Shown here one piece after another: positions 1-8,515 of a stretch of 18,768 nucleotides of DNA. The notes below the pieces were generated by a model that had not been told where the DNA came from, searched no databases, and worked only from the letters and a program-made list of their open reading frames with translations. Source of the stretch: Prevotellaceae bacterium (GTDB lineage Bacteria; Bacteroidota; Bacteroidia; Bacteroidales; Paludibacteraceae); the NCBI GenBank assembly GCA_020636695.1, contig JACJXJ010000022.1:1-18768 (forward strand), in the 5' to 3' direction. Both the position numbers and the translations under genes were made by a program. Position 1 is the stretch's first letter; each line of letters opens with the position of its first letter.

Positions 1-486
1 TTAGAATTGCAAAAAACTGCTTTGTTGCTGGATTCGTTGCAACGTGATAAGAACTTTATTTTGGTAGCATTTAATCCTACCCAATTGGAACAAAATTCAA
101 CCGATTTGAATCAGTTGATAGATTTTATGACTGCTCATTATCGTGTTAAACTACGTGATTATCATCGTGTGCTAATTGGTAATAAAGAGTCTGGAAATTG
201 GGCATATAATGCTAGCAATTTTAATCCTGCTTTGGTACATGCTGTTTATTTGTTAAATACGAATTTGGATAGTTCACGCACATTGCCCACCAATGAGTTT
301 TATTATTTGTCGGCAGGCGATGAGAGTGCTACTTGTACCGAATTGTCGCAGTTGTATGTGGATTGTCGGAATCAATCAATTAGTCATCAATGCCGCATAC
401 TCAATGGTAACGATAGCTTCGAAACATTCTTATATTTATTGCAAGAAAGTATTCCGTATATTGGTCTCAAACTTAATAAGTTTTGA
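1..486 (+). CDS. Catalytically degenerate esterase-like (alpha/beta hydrolase) protein, 5' end missing
   Basis: The frame is open from base 1, so this is the C-terminal 161 residues of a longer protein that begins outside the window. I have no family name from the sequence alone. It lines up with the esterase domain of the next gene: a strand ending AFNPTQ matches its LIMPQ strand, RVLIGNKESG matches its nucleophile elbow RAVTGYSMGG, YYLSAGDES matches its acid loop, and HQCRILNGNDSF matches HVYRVHSGGHDF. In this alignment the nucleophile Ser is Lys (codon 184-186) and the catalytic His is Asp (412-414). I infer a hydrolase fold that cannot work as a serine esterase, perhaps a binding or structural domain. 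Its TGA lies 2 bases before the next start, so the two are probably co-transcribed. The coding call is firm; the fold assignment is moderately sure. Confidence 0.7.
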   Translation, partial: LELQKTALLLDSLQRDKNFILVAFNPTQLEQNSTDLNQLIDFMTAHYRVKLRDYHRVLIGNKESGNWAYNASNFNPALVHAVYLLNTNLDSSRTLPTNEFYYLSAGDESATCTELSQLYVDCRNQSISHQCRILNGNDSFETFLYLLQESIPYIGLKLNKF

Positions 487-488
487 TT

Positions 489-2042
489 ATGAAACAGCGT
501 CTCGTCTTAATGTTTTTGCTGGCTGTATTCTCCGTGTCAGTGTTCGCTACGGAGATAGAAGGATGCTCTTTTTACAGCCGTGTGTTGCAAAAGGAAATCA
601 ACTATAGCGTCGTTTTGCCCGATCATTATTTTACAAGCAAACAACGTTATCCAGTACTTTACATGCTTCACGGATTGGGCGATAATGCGTCGTCGTGGTT
701 GGAATATGGAAGCGTAGGACAAGTCTCCAAACAGCTAGTTCGCAAAGGCGAAATTCAGCCTATGATATTGATTATGCCTCAAGGCTTTTCTGATTATTAT
801 TCTAATTTCTATTCAGGAGATTATAATTATCAAACCATGTTTGTAACCGAATTGGTGCCTTTGGTTGACAGTTTGTATAGAACCATTGCCAATGCGCAAA
901 ATCGTGCTGTGACAGGTTACTCTATGGGAGGTTTTGGGGCTTTGATGTTGCCAATCAATCATCCTGATGTGTTTTCTGTAAGTATACCTTTGAGTGCCTC
1001 TATTCGTACACATGAGCAATACATGACAGAGCAGTCACAAATAGGTTGGGATCAACAATGGGGACGCATTTTTGGTGGTGTTGGTTTGTCGGGTGAAGCA
1101 CGTTTGACCGATTATTATCTTAAAAATTCACCATTTGGAGTGATTGCTTCTAAGTCGGCAGAAGAGCTGCGTCGTGTTCATTTTTTCATTGATAATGGTG
1201 ATCAAGAAGGAACTTTGTGTCGCAGTAACGAGGAATTGCATCAGCTACTTTTGGATAAAGGGGTGGCTCATGTGTATCGTGTGCATAGTGGTGGTCACGA
1301 TTTTAAATTTTGGCGTAGTTCATTACCAGCTGTTTTCCGCTTCGCTGATGCGCAATTTCACCAGAAAGCGTTCAGCTTGAGTGAAACTTACCAACTACCG
1401 CAGATTCATAAACGGCAATCGATTTTTTCTAAATCATATCGTTGCCTGAATCACGAATTATCGCTCTATTATCCTTTCAATGATAGCCAATCTCAACGTA
1501 AATATGCGGTGGTATATATCGTTGGCTGTCCTGACAAAAACACAGAAAAACGCATTGCTCAATATTATACAGCGTCGTACGAAAAAGGGATTTTACCAGC
1601 TATGGCACTCTGTTTTGTGCCTCAAGTATTAGCGTTTAATCTTCTTTCTGACATTGTTCCAATGCTTGAATTGCAAGCGAATATACGTGATAATAGACGC
1701 TATCGTTCTGTGTGGCAAATGAGTGGTTCTGCCGATGCCGTACTTGCTCAAATACTCGTGCCACAGTCGTTCACGGCTGCTGTGTTTACCAATTGTCAGT
1801 TTGGAGATAAAGCTACTTTGGGAACCTTGATAGCACGTAATGAAACAACGAAAAATAATTTGCAGTTATCCATTTATTCGCCAAGCATGGCGGGTTCTAC
1901 TTATTCTGGTAATGGTTATTTGCATGTGGCTTTGCGCGAGCATGGTTTTAAACACGAATATAGAGCGATGCCTTTTGAAATGAACTCTTTGGCACTTATG
2001 CCTGATCTGTTTTTATTTATTAGCGAACGAATACATCATTAA
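489..2042 (+). CDS. Secreted two-domain esterase-like protein (active N-terminal domain, degenerate C-terminal domain)
   Basis: The ATG at 489 is preferred over an in-frame TTG at 483 because it starts a clean signal peptide (MKQRLVLMFLL...FA, about 21 residues). The product is 517 residues. Residues about 22-290 are an esterase D/feruloyl-esterase-type alpha/beta hydrolase (the putative esterase family, PF00756-like). They contain the YMLHGLGD oxyanion region, the nucleophile elbow GYSMGG (Ser145), an acid loop FIDNGD (Asp236 or Asp238) and GGHDFKFW (His270). Residues about 315-517 repeat the same fold order: KYAVVYIVGC for RYPVLYMLHG, GILPAMALCFVPQ for GEIQPMILIMPQ, and RSVWQMSGSADA for RAVTGYSMGGFG. 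In this second unit the elbow glycines are gone and the His position is Met, so it is probably inactive. Single-domain family members are about 250-300 residues, so this is an internal duplication. The likely role is hydrolysis of acyl or feruloyl esters in the periplasm or outside the cell; the substrate is unknown. Confidence 0.85.
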   Translation: MKQRLVLMFLLAVFSVSVFATEIEGCSFYSRVLQKEINYSVVLPDHYFTSKQRYPVLYMLHGLGDNASSWLEYGSVGQVSKQLVRKGEIQPMILIMPQGFSDYYSNFYSGDYNYQTMFVTELVPLVDSLYRTIANAQNRAVTGYSMGGFGALMLPINHPDVFSVSIPLSASIRTHEQYMTEQSQIGWDQQWGRIFGGVGLSGEARLTDYYLKNSPFGVIASKSAEELRRVHFFIDNGDQEGTLCRSNEELHQLLLDKGVAHVYRVHSGGHDFKFWRSSLPAVFRFADAQFHQKAFSLSETYQLPQIHKRQSIFSKSYRCLNHELSLYYPFNDSQSQRKYAVVYIVGCPDKNTEKRIAQYYTASYEKGILPAMALCFVPQVLAFNLLSDIVPMLELQANIRDNRRYRSVWQMSGSADAVLAQILVPQSFTAAVFTNCQFGDKATLGTLIARNETTKNNLQLSIYSPSMAGSTYSGNGYLHVALREHGFKHEYRAMPFEMNSLALMPDLFLFISERIHH

Positions 2043-2065
2043 TATTAACCTTAAATTTTTACAGT

Positions 2066-3064
2066 ATGTACATTGTCGAAAGTTATTCATTAGCAGTGCT
2101 TTTCTGCTTTATTACGATGCTCTGTTGGGGCTCGTGGGGAAATACTCAAAAGCTAGCGGCCAAAAGTTGGCGTTATGAGTTGTTTTATTGGGATTATGTG
2201 ATTGGTATTGTGCTTTTTAGCATTATACTTGGTTTCACATTGGGAAGCATTGGCGATCAAGGACGTTCTTTTGTGACCGATTTACAACAAGCGGACGCCA
2301 AGAATATAGGCAGTGCCATTTTTGGTGGTATTGTGTTTAATGCTGCCAATATTTTATTGTCGGCTTCAGTCTCTATTGCTGGCTTGGCTGTGGCTTTTCC
2401 ATTAGGCGTAGGCTTAGCGTTAGTGCTAGGTGTTGTTATCAATTACATGGGACAAGCTAAAGGCGATCCTGTGCTATTATTTATTGGTGTCGCTTTGGTT
2501 GTTATTGCCATTGTGTTAAATGGCATCGCCGCAGGTAAGACTCAAAAAGATAGTAAATCCAGTCGCAAAGGTATAATTTTGGCGGTTGTGGCTGGTATTT
2601 TAATGGCTTTCTTCTATCGTTTCGTAGCTTCAGCTATGGATTTAGAAAACTTTGCTGCTCCAGCTATCGGTAAAATGACTCCTTATTCTGCTTTCTTTGT
2701 CTTTGCCATTGGTATTTTATTGAGCAATTTTATTTTCAATACATTCATTATGCGCAAACCATTTGTGGGGACACCAGTGAGCTATAAAGAATATTTTGCT
2801 GGCAACGCACGTGTGCATTTGGTTGGTATTTTAGGTGGTGTTATTTGGGCTATTGGTACAGCGTTAAGCTACATCGCTTCTGGTGAAGCCGGCACAGCCA
2901 TTTCTTATGGATTAGGTCAAGGTGCCACCATGGTTTCTGCTGCTTGGGGTGTGTTCATTTGGAAGGAATTTAAAGGCTCAAGTAAATTGGTGCATGTGCT
3001 AATCGCTTTCATGTTTGTGTTTTTCTTAACAGGTTTAGGTTTAATTATTTATGCAGGAAACTAA
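2066..3064 (+). CDS. GRP/ureide-permease-type sugar transporter (DMT superfamily)
   Basis: A 332-residue integral membrane protein with about ten hydrophobic segments, typical of the drug/metabolite transporter superfamily. The N-terminal motif CWGSWGNTQKLA (residues 20-31) at the end of the first helix, and the glycine-rich helix around AVAFPLGVGLALVLG, match the Bacteroidota branch of the glucose/ribose porter (GRP) and ureide permease families. It would move a small solute, probably a sugar or nucleoside-like compound, across the inner membrane. The exact substrate cannot be read from sequence. The ATG at 2066 puts the first helix at the very N-terminus, as in relatives. It follows the esterase gene by 23 bases and may share its transcript. 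No sugar kinase or regulator lies beside it that would name the substrate. Confidence 0.8.
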   Translation: MYIVESYSLAVLFCFITMLCWGSWGNTQKLAAKSWRYELFYWDYVIGIVLFSIILGFTLGSIGDQGRSFVTDLQQADAKNIGSAIFGGIVFNAANILLSASVSIAGLAVAFPLGVGLALVLGVVINYMGQAKGDPVLLFIGVALVVIAIVLNGIAAGKTQKDSKSSRKGIILAVVAGILMAFFYRFVASAMDLENFAAPAIGKMTPYSAFFVFAIGILLSNFIFNTFIMRKPFVGTPVSYKEYFAGNARVHLVGILGGVIWAIGTALSYIASGEAGTAISYGLGQGATMVSAAWGVFIWKEFKGSSKLVHVLIAFMFVFFLTGLGLIIYAGN

Positions 3065-3114
3065 TGTCCTGATATGTATATCTATATTTATTAACTTTTT
3101 AAATTTTTATTATT

Positions 3115-3897
3115 ATGAAAAAACATTTTTTGACCCTATTAATGTTTGCTGTAGCAACATTAGGATTTACATCATGTGATCCAAACAGTGGTGGTGATGA
3201 TCCACAAACAGAAGACAAAGAGTATCGCTTGAAAAAATTATCATTCCTTTACAACTGGGATGGCATGGATGAAAGCAAGGCTAAAGTAACGAGCTGGGCG
3301 TATACTTATGATGCTCAAGGTCGTGTGACAAAAGTAGTTGAAACAGGTGAAGATTGGACAGAGGACATGATTTTGGATTATAGTACTGCAGGACAAGTTA
3401 CTTTAGTACGTGAAGATGCTACAAAAAATCGTGTTTGGAAATTAAATGAGAAAGGTTTAGTTTCAACTATTGAAAACATCTGGGGCGATGGCGGTAATGC
3501 TAATTTTGAATATGATGCTAATGGTATGTTGTCAAAAATCTACGAAGATTATGGTACACCTGAATTGAAATCAACATTTACCATTACTGATGGTAATGCA
3601 GTATCCTTTACACGTGGCGATCGTTCTAAAAACTTTACATTCTCTTCAGGTTTGAACACAGGTAAAATTTATCAAGTAATCAATGATAGCTTCATTGATG
3701 ATTGGAAAGCTCATACAGGTTTGTTTGGCGCGCCTTGTAAAAACTTGAACACCGAAGTAAAATGGTCAGATAAAGAATCGGTAACACAAATTACATTTGA
3801 TTTTTACGATGATGGACGTGTAAAACGTTCAAAGCGTACCGATGGCCTTACTTGGTTTGAGTATTATGATTATGAATATGAAGAAATTGTGAAATAA
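3115..3897 (+). CDS. YD-repeat lipoprotein, possibly surface exposed
   Basis: A 260-residue protein with a type II signal peptide: MKKH, a hydrophobic core, and a lipobox ending LGFTSC with Cys21 as the lipidated residue. After the Cys comes an acidic, flexible stretch (DPNSGGDDPQTED). This resembles the acidic lipoprotein surface-export signals described in Bacteroidota, so outer-leaflet display is a reasonable inference. The mature part carries at least five degenerate YD/RHS-like units of the form Y-D-x-x-G-x-(V/L)-x-x-(V/I): YDAQGRVTKV at 65-74, YSTAGQVTLV at 89-98, LNEKGLVSTI at 110-119, YDANGMLSKI at 133-142 and YDDGRVKRSK at 231-240. Such repeats form beta strands, often in surface proteins. 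I cannot name a function. It stands 50 bases after the permease and ends before a strong terminator. Confidence 0.75.
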   Translation: MKKHFLTLLMFAVATLGFTSCDPNSGGDDPQTEDKEYRLKKLSFLYNWDGMDESKAKVTSWAYTYDAQGRVTKVVETGEDWTEDMILDYSTAGQVTLVREDATKNRVWKLNEKGLVSTIENIWGDGGNANFEYDANGMLSKIYEDYGTPELKSTFTITDGNAVSFTRGDRSKNFTFSSGLNTGKIYQVINDSFIDDWKAHTGLFGAPCKNLNTEVKWSDKESVTQITFDFYDDGRVKRSKRTDGLTWFEYYDYEYEEIVK

Positions 3898-3927
3898 GTC
3901 CTCAATAAATAGTTCATTCATAGTTGT

Positions 3928-3964
3928 ACTCCAACTTATTCGAGAGAATAAGTTGGAGTTTTTT
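3928..3964 (+). terminator. Intrinsic terminator after the lipoprotein gene
   Basis: A perfect 14-bp stem (ACTCCAACTTATTC at 3928-3941 with GAATAAGTTGGAGT at 3946-3959) encloses the loop GAGA, a GNRA tetraloop closed by C-G. Six T residues (3959-3964) follow. It ends transcription of the left gene group. Confidence 0.92.
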
Positions 3965-4040
3965 GTATAATATGATTTGCTTTTTTGAAAAAATTAATAA
4001 AAATTGGTATTTAGCTGGGTATTTCGAGTAGAATTCTTTG

Positions 4041-4048
4041 TATCTTTG
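4041..4048 (+). promoter_or_regulatory. Bacteroidota -7 promoter element (TAnnTTTG) for gpmI
   Basis: TATCTTTG fits the -7 consensus TAnnTTTG of the Bacteroidota housekeeping sigma factor. It lies between the terminator and gpmI, and would start transcription near 4054 with a leader of about 68 bases. I find no convincing -33 TTG element 19-21 bases upstream, so this is a half match supported by position. Confidence 0.6.
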
Positions 4049-4053
4049 CAAGT

Positions 4054-4070
4054 TGGATGGGTATCATCCA
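4054..4070 (+). promoter_or_regulatory. Short hairpin at the start of the gpmI leader
   Basis: TGGATG (4054-4059) pairs with CATCCA (4065-4070) around a 5-base loop. It falls right at the predicted 5' end of the transcript. It could stabilise the mRNA end, but a 6-bp stem can also arise by chance. No T run follows, so it is not a terminator. Confidence 0.3.
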
Positions 4071-4121
4071 TTTAACGTCAAAATAATAAACAAAAATAAA
4101 TAACTATAAACAACGAATTTT

Positions 4122-5645
4122 ATGTCAAAAAAAGCAGTTTTAATGATATTAGATGGCTGGGGCATAGGCGATAAAGCCAAAGATGATGTGATCTCACAAA
4201 CACCTACGCCTTATTGGGATTCTTTGAACGCACAATATCCACATTCTGAATTGCAAGCCTCAGGCGAAAATGTCGGTTTACCCGATGGTCAAATGGGTAA
4301 TTCAGAAGTAGGACACTTAAATATTGGTGCCGGTCGCGTGGTATATCAAGATTTAGTTAAAATTAACATCGCTTGCCGTAACAACTCTATTTTACAAAAT
4401 CCAGAAATTATACGTGCCTATGAATATGCCAAAAAACACGGATCAAAAATGCATTTCATTGGTCTTGTTTCCGATGGTGGCGTACATAGCTCGTTAGATC
4501 ATTTGTACAAATTATGCGATATCGCTAAAGAGTACAACATAGCTGATGCTTACGTGCATTGTTTCATGGATGGTCGTGATACCGACCCACGAAGCGGCAA
4601 AGGCTTTATTCAAGCACTCGAAAATCACTTAAACAAAACAGGCGGAAAAATTGCGTCTATTGTTGGCCGTTATTATGCCATGGACCGCGATAAACGTTGG
4701 GAACGTGTGAAAGTTGGTTACGATTTATTGGTGAATGGCGTTGGCGAAGCTGCAACGGATATGGTGGCAGCTGTACAAAAATCGTATGATGGCGATGTGA
4801 CCGATGAATTTATCAAGCCAATTGTGCATGTGGATGCTCAAGGTAATCCTGTGGCAAAAATTGAGGCCAACGATGTGGTTATTTTCTTCAATTATCGTAA
4901 CGACCGTGCTAAAGAGTTAACCCTTGTATTAACTCAAAAAGATATGCCTGAATTTGGTATGCACACCTTGCCATTGCAATTTTTTTGCATGACTCCATAC
5001 GATTCTTCATTTGAAGGCGTTTATGTATTATTCGACAAGGATAATGTAATGAATACGCTCGGCGAAACTATTTCAAAGGCGGGATTAAAACAATTGCATA
5101 TAGCAGAAACCGAGAAATACGCACATGTTACTTTCTTCTTCAACGGCGGACGTGAAGAGCCATTTGCGGGCGAAGAACGTATTTTAATTCCATCACCTAA
5201 GGTGGCTACTTACGATTTGAAACCAGAAATGAGCGCTTACGAAGTGGCTGATGCCTTGACTGCCGAATTAGAAAAACAAAAATTTGATTTTGTGGTGGTC
5301 AATTTTGCTAATGGCGATATGGTGGGCCATACTGGTGTGTATGAGGCTATTCAAACAGCTGTAAAAGCGATTGATGCGTGTGTCGAAAAAGTGGTTGAGA
5401 CGGCAAAACGGAACGATTATGAATTAATTATTATTGCTGACCATGGTAATGCCGATCATGCTTTAAATGAAGATGGGTCTCCAAATACAGCCCATTCGTT
5501 AAATCCTGTTCCATTTGTATATGTGAGCAAAAACAAAGAGGCTGTGGTCGAAAATGGTATTTTAGCCGACGTGGCACCATCTATTTGTCATATTTTGGGT
5601 ATTCAACAACCTGCTGATATGAGCGGTAAAAATCTTATTAAGTAA
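4122..5645 (+). CDS. gpmI: 2,3-bisphosphoglycerate-independent phosphoglycerate mutase
   Basis: This is a glycolytic/gluconeogenic enzyme that interconverts 3- and 2-phosphoglycerate through a phosphoserine intermediate, using two divalent metals (usually Mn) in the cytoplasm. The 507-residue length is normal for the family. Visible motifs are LDGWGIG with metal ligand Asp11, MGNSEVGH with phosphoserine Ser61, VSDGGVHS (117-124), the FMDGRDTDP loop (148-156), FNYRNDRAKEL (256-266), EKYAHVTFFFNGG (331-343), the metal sites NGDMVGHTG (Asp399, His403) and ADHGNADH (Asp440, His441), and TAHS (His458). All key residues are present. The ATG at 4122 is preceded by an A-rich leader without a Shine-Dalgarno, usual for this phylum. 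It heads the run of genes towards the PPIase cluster, 38 bases away, so the two may share a transcript. Confidence 0.98.
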   Translation: MSKKAVLMILDGWGIGDKAKDDVISQTPTPYWDSLNAQYPHSELQASGENVGLPDGQMGNSEVGHLNIGAGRVVYQDLVKINIACRNNSILQNPEIIRAYEYAKKHGSKMHFIGLVSDGGVHSSLDHLYKLCDIAKEYNIADAYVHCFMDGRDTDPRSGKGFIQALENHLNKTGGKIASIVGRYYAMDRDKRWERVKVGYDLLVNGVGEAATDMVAAVQKSYDGDVTDEFIKPIVHVDAQGNPVAKIEANDVVIFFNYRNDRAKELTLVLTQKDMPEFGMHTLPLQFFCMTPYDSSFEGVYVLFDKDNVMNTLGETISKAGLKQLHIAETEKYAHVTFFFNGGREEPFAGEERILIPSPKVATYDLKPEMSAYEVADALTAELEKQKFDFVVVNFANGDMVGHTGVYEAIQTAVKAIDACVEKVVETAKRNDYELIIIADHGNADHALNEDGSPNTAHSLNPVPFVYVSKNKEAVVENGILADVAPSICHILGIQQPADMSGKNLIK

Positions 5646-5683
5646 TTTTTAAATTAATCAAATAACGAACACTTATCTTTATT

Positions 5684-7630
5684 ATGAAAACAACAAAATT
5701 CTTTATCGGTTTATTGTTTTTTACTATGAGTTCTTTGGCGATGGCAGAAAAAAGCCCTGTGCTTATGACCATTGATGGTCATGATGTAACCAAAGCTGAA
5801 TTTGAGTATATTTATCATAAGAACAACACCAATAATGCTGTTGATAAAAAAACACTCGATGAATACGTCGAATTGTTCAAGAATTTTAAATTGAAAGTTG
5901 TGGAAGCTCAGCATCGCGGTTTGGATACCTTGCCTGCGTTTGTAAATGAGTTACGCGGTTACCGTAATCAATTGGCGAAACCTTATTTGACTGACATGTC
6001 GCTTGAGGATAAGTTATGTCGCGAAGCGTATGAGCATTTGAAACAAGATGTGGAAGTAAGTCACATTTTGATTAAAATTAAAGAGAACCCAAGTCCAACA
6101 GATACTTTGGCAGCTTATCAAAAAGCATTGAGAGCACGTAAACGTTTAATGACCGAAGGTTTTGACAAAGTGGCTCCAGAAGTTTCTGATGATCCATCGG
6201 TAGCCCAAAATAAAGGGTATTTGGGATTTTTCACAGGCGGTATGTTGGTTTATCCATTCGAAAAAGCCATGTATGAATTGCCTGTTGGCCAAATTTCACA
6301 ACCTGTACGTACGTTTTACGGTTATCACATTATCAAAGTACATAGCCGTCGTCCATCAAGAGGTCAAGTGCAAGTGTCTCACATTATAAAAGTTGTAAAA
6401 GCTGATGCCTCTGAAGCAGATAAAGAAAAAGCGCATAAAGAAATACTAGATATTTATGCTCGTTTGAAAGCTGGCGAAGAGTTTGAGAAAATTGCACGTA
6501 TGGAATCAGATGATAAAGGTTCTGCATCTCGTGGTGGTGAATTAACTTGGTTTGGAGTTGGGCGTATGGTTCGAGAATTTGAAGATGCCGCGTTTGCATT
6601 AAAAACTAAAGGCCAGATAAGTGAACCTGTAAAAACAGCGTTTGGTTGGCATATTATTAGATTAAATGACAAACGTGGTTTAGAACCATATGAAAAGAAA
6701 AAACCAGATTTAGTACGGGCGATGCAACGCGATGAACGTGCATCAATGGGACGTAAAGTCTTAGTTGATCGTTTGAAAAAAGAATATAATTATCAGGTTA
6801 TTGATAAAGCCATGAAAGAAGTAACTGCTTTCATGATGAGAACTCAATATATTGATTCTACATTTATCAAAAAGGCTGATTTGCTTAATAAACCATTAGC
6901 TACATTTGCTGATAAAACATTATATCAGAATGATTTGTTACGCTTTATTGCATTAACAAGCCCCGATAAGAGCGAAGCGATGTTGATGTTAGCCGAAAAG
7001 ATGGAACCATTTGTACAAGAACAAATTCTGGCTTATGAAGACACGCAATTAGAAAATAAATACGATGAATTCCGCTTTTTGATGCAAGAATATCATGATG
7101 GTATATTATTGTTTGATGTAAGCAATACAGAAGTATGGGAAAAAGCTGCTAAAGATGTAGAAGGTTTACAAACGTATTTTGAGCAAAATAAAGATCAATA
7201 TGCTTGGGCTACACCGCATTATAAAGGTCGTATTGTGACTTGTAAAGATGCTGCTACCGCCAAAATGGTTAAGGCATTATTGAAAAAATTACCAACCGAT
7301 TCTGTTAGTTCATACCTCAATACACGTATTAATAACGATAGTGTTACATTGGTAAAAACTGAAGTAGGCATATGGAAACAAGGTGACAATCCTTTGGTTG
7401 ATAAATATGCTTTCAAGGCTAAAAAAGCTGAAGTAACAGTTAATGAGGACTTCCCTGTAGTAGTTGTAGTAGGTAAAATGCTCAAAAAAGGCCCTGAAGC
7501 CTACACCGATGTGCGTGGAGCTGTTACCGCCGATTATCAAAATGAGCTTGATCGTTTATGGATCGAAAAATTACGAGCTAAATATCCGATAGTAGTAAAT
7601 CAAGCGGTATTGAAAACGATTAAAGAATAA
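5684..7630 (+). CDS. Periplasmic peptidyl-prolyl isomerase with two parvulin domains
   Basis: A 648-residue exported protein (signal peptide MKTTKFFIGLLFFTMSSLAMA). Residues about 25-115 form a SurA/PrsA-like N-terminal helical region. They are followed by parvulin 1 (about 123-220, VSHILIK with His127, GYLGFF, FYGYHII with His215) and parvulin 2 (about 229-328, VSHIIKV with His233, GGELTWFG, FGWHII with His323). Both keep the paired histidines and the GG-(Y/E)-L-x-x-F motif, so both look catalytically competent. The remaining 320 residues are a long C-terminal helical/chaperone extension with no motif I recognise. Expected role: cis-trans isomerisation of X-Pro bonds and chaperoning of outer-membrane proteins in the periplasm. 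Its stop overlaps the next start by one base (TAATG), which implies translational coupling. Confidence 0.92.
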   Translation: MKTTKFFIGLLFFTMSSLAMAEKSPVLMTIDGHDVTKAEFEYIYHKNNTNNAVDKKTLDEYVELFKNFKLKVVEAQHRGLDTLPAFVNELRGYRNQLAKPYLTDMSLEDKLCREAYEHLKQDVEVSHILIKIKENPSPTDTLAAYQKALRARKRLMTEGFDKVAPEVSDDPSVAQNKGYLGFFTGGMLVYPFEKAMYELPVGQISQPVRTFYGYHIIKVHSRRPSRGQVQVSHIIKVVKADASEADKEKAHKEILDIYARLKAGEEFEKIARMESDDKGSASRGGELTWFGVGRMVREFEDAAFALKTKGQISEPVKTAFGWHIIRLNDKRGLEPYEKKKPDLVRAMQRDERASMGRKVLVDRLKKEYNYQVIDKAMKEVTAFMMRTQYIDSTFIKKADLLNKPLATFADKTLYQNDLLRFIALTSPDKSEAMLMLAEKMEPFVQEQILAYEDTQLENKYDEFRFLMQEYHDGILLFDVSNTEVWEKAAKDVEGLQTYFEQNKDQYAWATPHYKGRIVTCKDAATAKMVKALLKKLPTDSVSSYLNTRINNDSVTLVKTEVGIWKQGDNPLVDKYAFKAKKAEVTVNEDFPVVVVVGKMLKKGPEAYTDVRGAVTADYQNELDRLWIEKLRAKYPIVVNQAVLKTIKE

Positions 7631-8487
7631 TGTTGGGATTTAAACATATCACTTTAGGATGCTGTTTGTTACTTGTTGTTGGGTCGTGCCAACAACAAGT
7701 AGCTGACACTTCGCGTGAACCTATTTTAGAAGTCGAAGGAAAGTTTTTGTATCGTGATGATCTTGATAAAATTATCCCAGAAGGCACCTCGCGCGAAGAC
7801 AGTACCAATTTGGCTGATGCGTATATTCGAAAATGGATAACAGATGTGTTGCTTTATGAAAATGCCAAACGTAATATTTCCAATGAAGATGTAGTGGAAG
7901 ATTTGGTAGAAGAATATCGTAAGTCGTTGACAATTAATTATTATCAGCAACGTCTAGTAGCACAACGTTTAGTTGAGCCTACGGATGAAGAAGTCGCATC
8001 CTTTTACGAAAAACATACAGACCAATTCCTTTTGGCGGAAAATATGTTACGAGGGGTCTATTTAAAAGTACCTTTGGCCTCTCCTAAAGTTGATCGAGTA
8101 CGTGGTTATATGCGTAAAATAAATGAAAAATCCATTCAACAAATAGAACAATATAGTATTCAGCATGCTGTAAGCTATGATTATTTTGTAGATAAATGGC
8201 TTTATTTCAATGATGTCCTAAAAAAAATGCCATCGTCTATTCCCGATCAAGCTGCTTTTCTATCGAACACTAAATTCTATGAAACGAGAGATTCTGTATA
8301 TACTTATATGTTGAATATTACAGATTATCAATTGGCAGGTTCGCCAGCTCCTTTAGAATTTGTCCAAGAAAAAGTGCGTACAATTCTCTATAATCAACGT
8401 AAAATAGAGTATATAAAGAATTTTGAAACAGAACTTTATGACGATGCTCAAAAAGATGGCGATATAACTTATTTCGGTGTGAAATAA
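7630..8487 (+). CDS. SurA-like lipoprotein with degenerate PPIase region
   Basis: A 285-residue lipoprotein with signal peptide and lipobox LLLVVGSC (Cys20 lipidated). The following segment, about residues 30-125, has the SurA/PrsA N-terminal helical pattern: EPILEVEGKFLYRDDLDKIIP, then a helical bundle, then PTDEEVASFYEKHTDQF, the usual linker into a parvulin domain. After it, the expected parvulin signature is missing. There is no HIL strand, no GG-x-L-x-x-F motif and no GYHII strand. I read it as a membrane-tethered chaperone subunit without isomerase activity, working with the proteins on either side. It overlaps the upstream gene by one base and lies 28 bases before the SurA-like gene. 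It could equally be described as an uncharacterised lipoprotein of a PPIase operon. Confidence 0.85.
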   Translation: MLGFKHITLGCCLLLVVGSCQQQVADTSREPILEVEGKFLYRDDLDKIIPEGTSREDSTNLADAYIRKWITDVLLYENAKRNISNEDVVEDLVEEYRKSLTINYYQQRLVAQRLVEPTDEEVASFYEKHTDQFLLAENMLRGVYLKVPLASPKVDRVRGYMRKINEKSIQQIEQYSIQHAVSYDYFVDKWLYFNDVLKKMPSSIPDQAAFLSNTKFYETRDSVYTYMLNITDYQLAGSPAPLEFVQEKVRTILYNQRKIEYIKNFETELYDDAQKDGDITYFGVK

Positions 8488-8515
8488 CACTCTAACATCC
8501 AATACCTTTAAAATT

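Noticed and set aside
483..488. TTG start for the esterase-like gene, overlapping the upstream stop.
   Set aside because: The ATG two codons later starts a standard signal peptide; TTG is less likely and adds nothing.
293..607. Open frame of 104 codons across the junction of the first two genes.
   Set aside because: It overlaps two better-supported genes in another frame and its product has no plausible domain.
1..2042. One esterase gene split by a frameshift or nonsense mutation.
   Set aside because: The second gene has its own ATG and signal peptide right after the stop, and the units are full repeats rather than one broken domain. They read as two genes.
5674..5681. TATCTTTA as a -7 promoter for the PPIase operon.
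   Set aside because: The last base differs from TAnnTTTG, no -33 element is visible, and it lies only 2 bases before the ATG.
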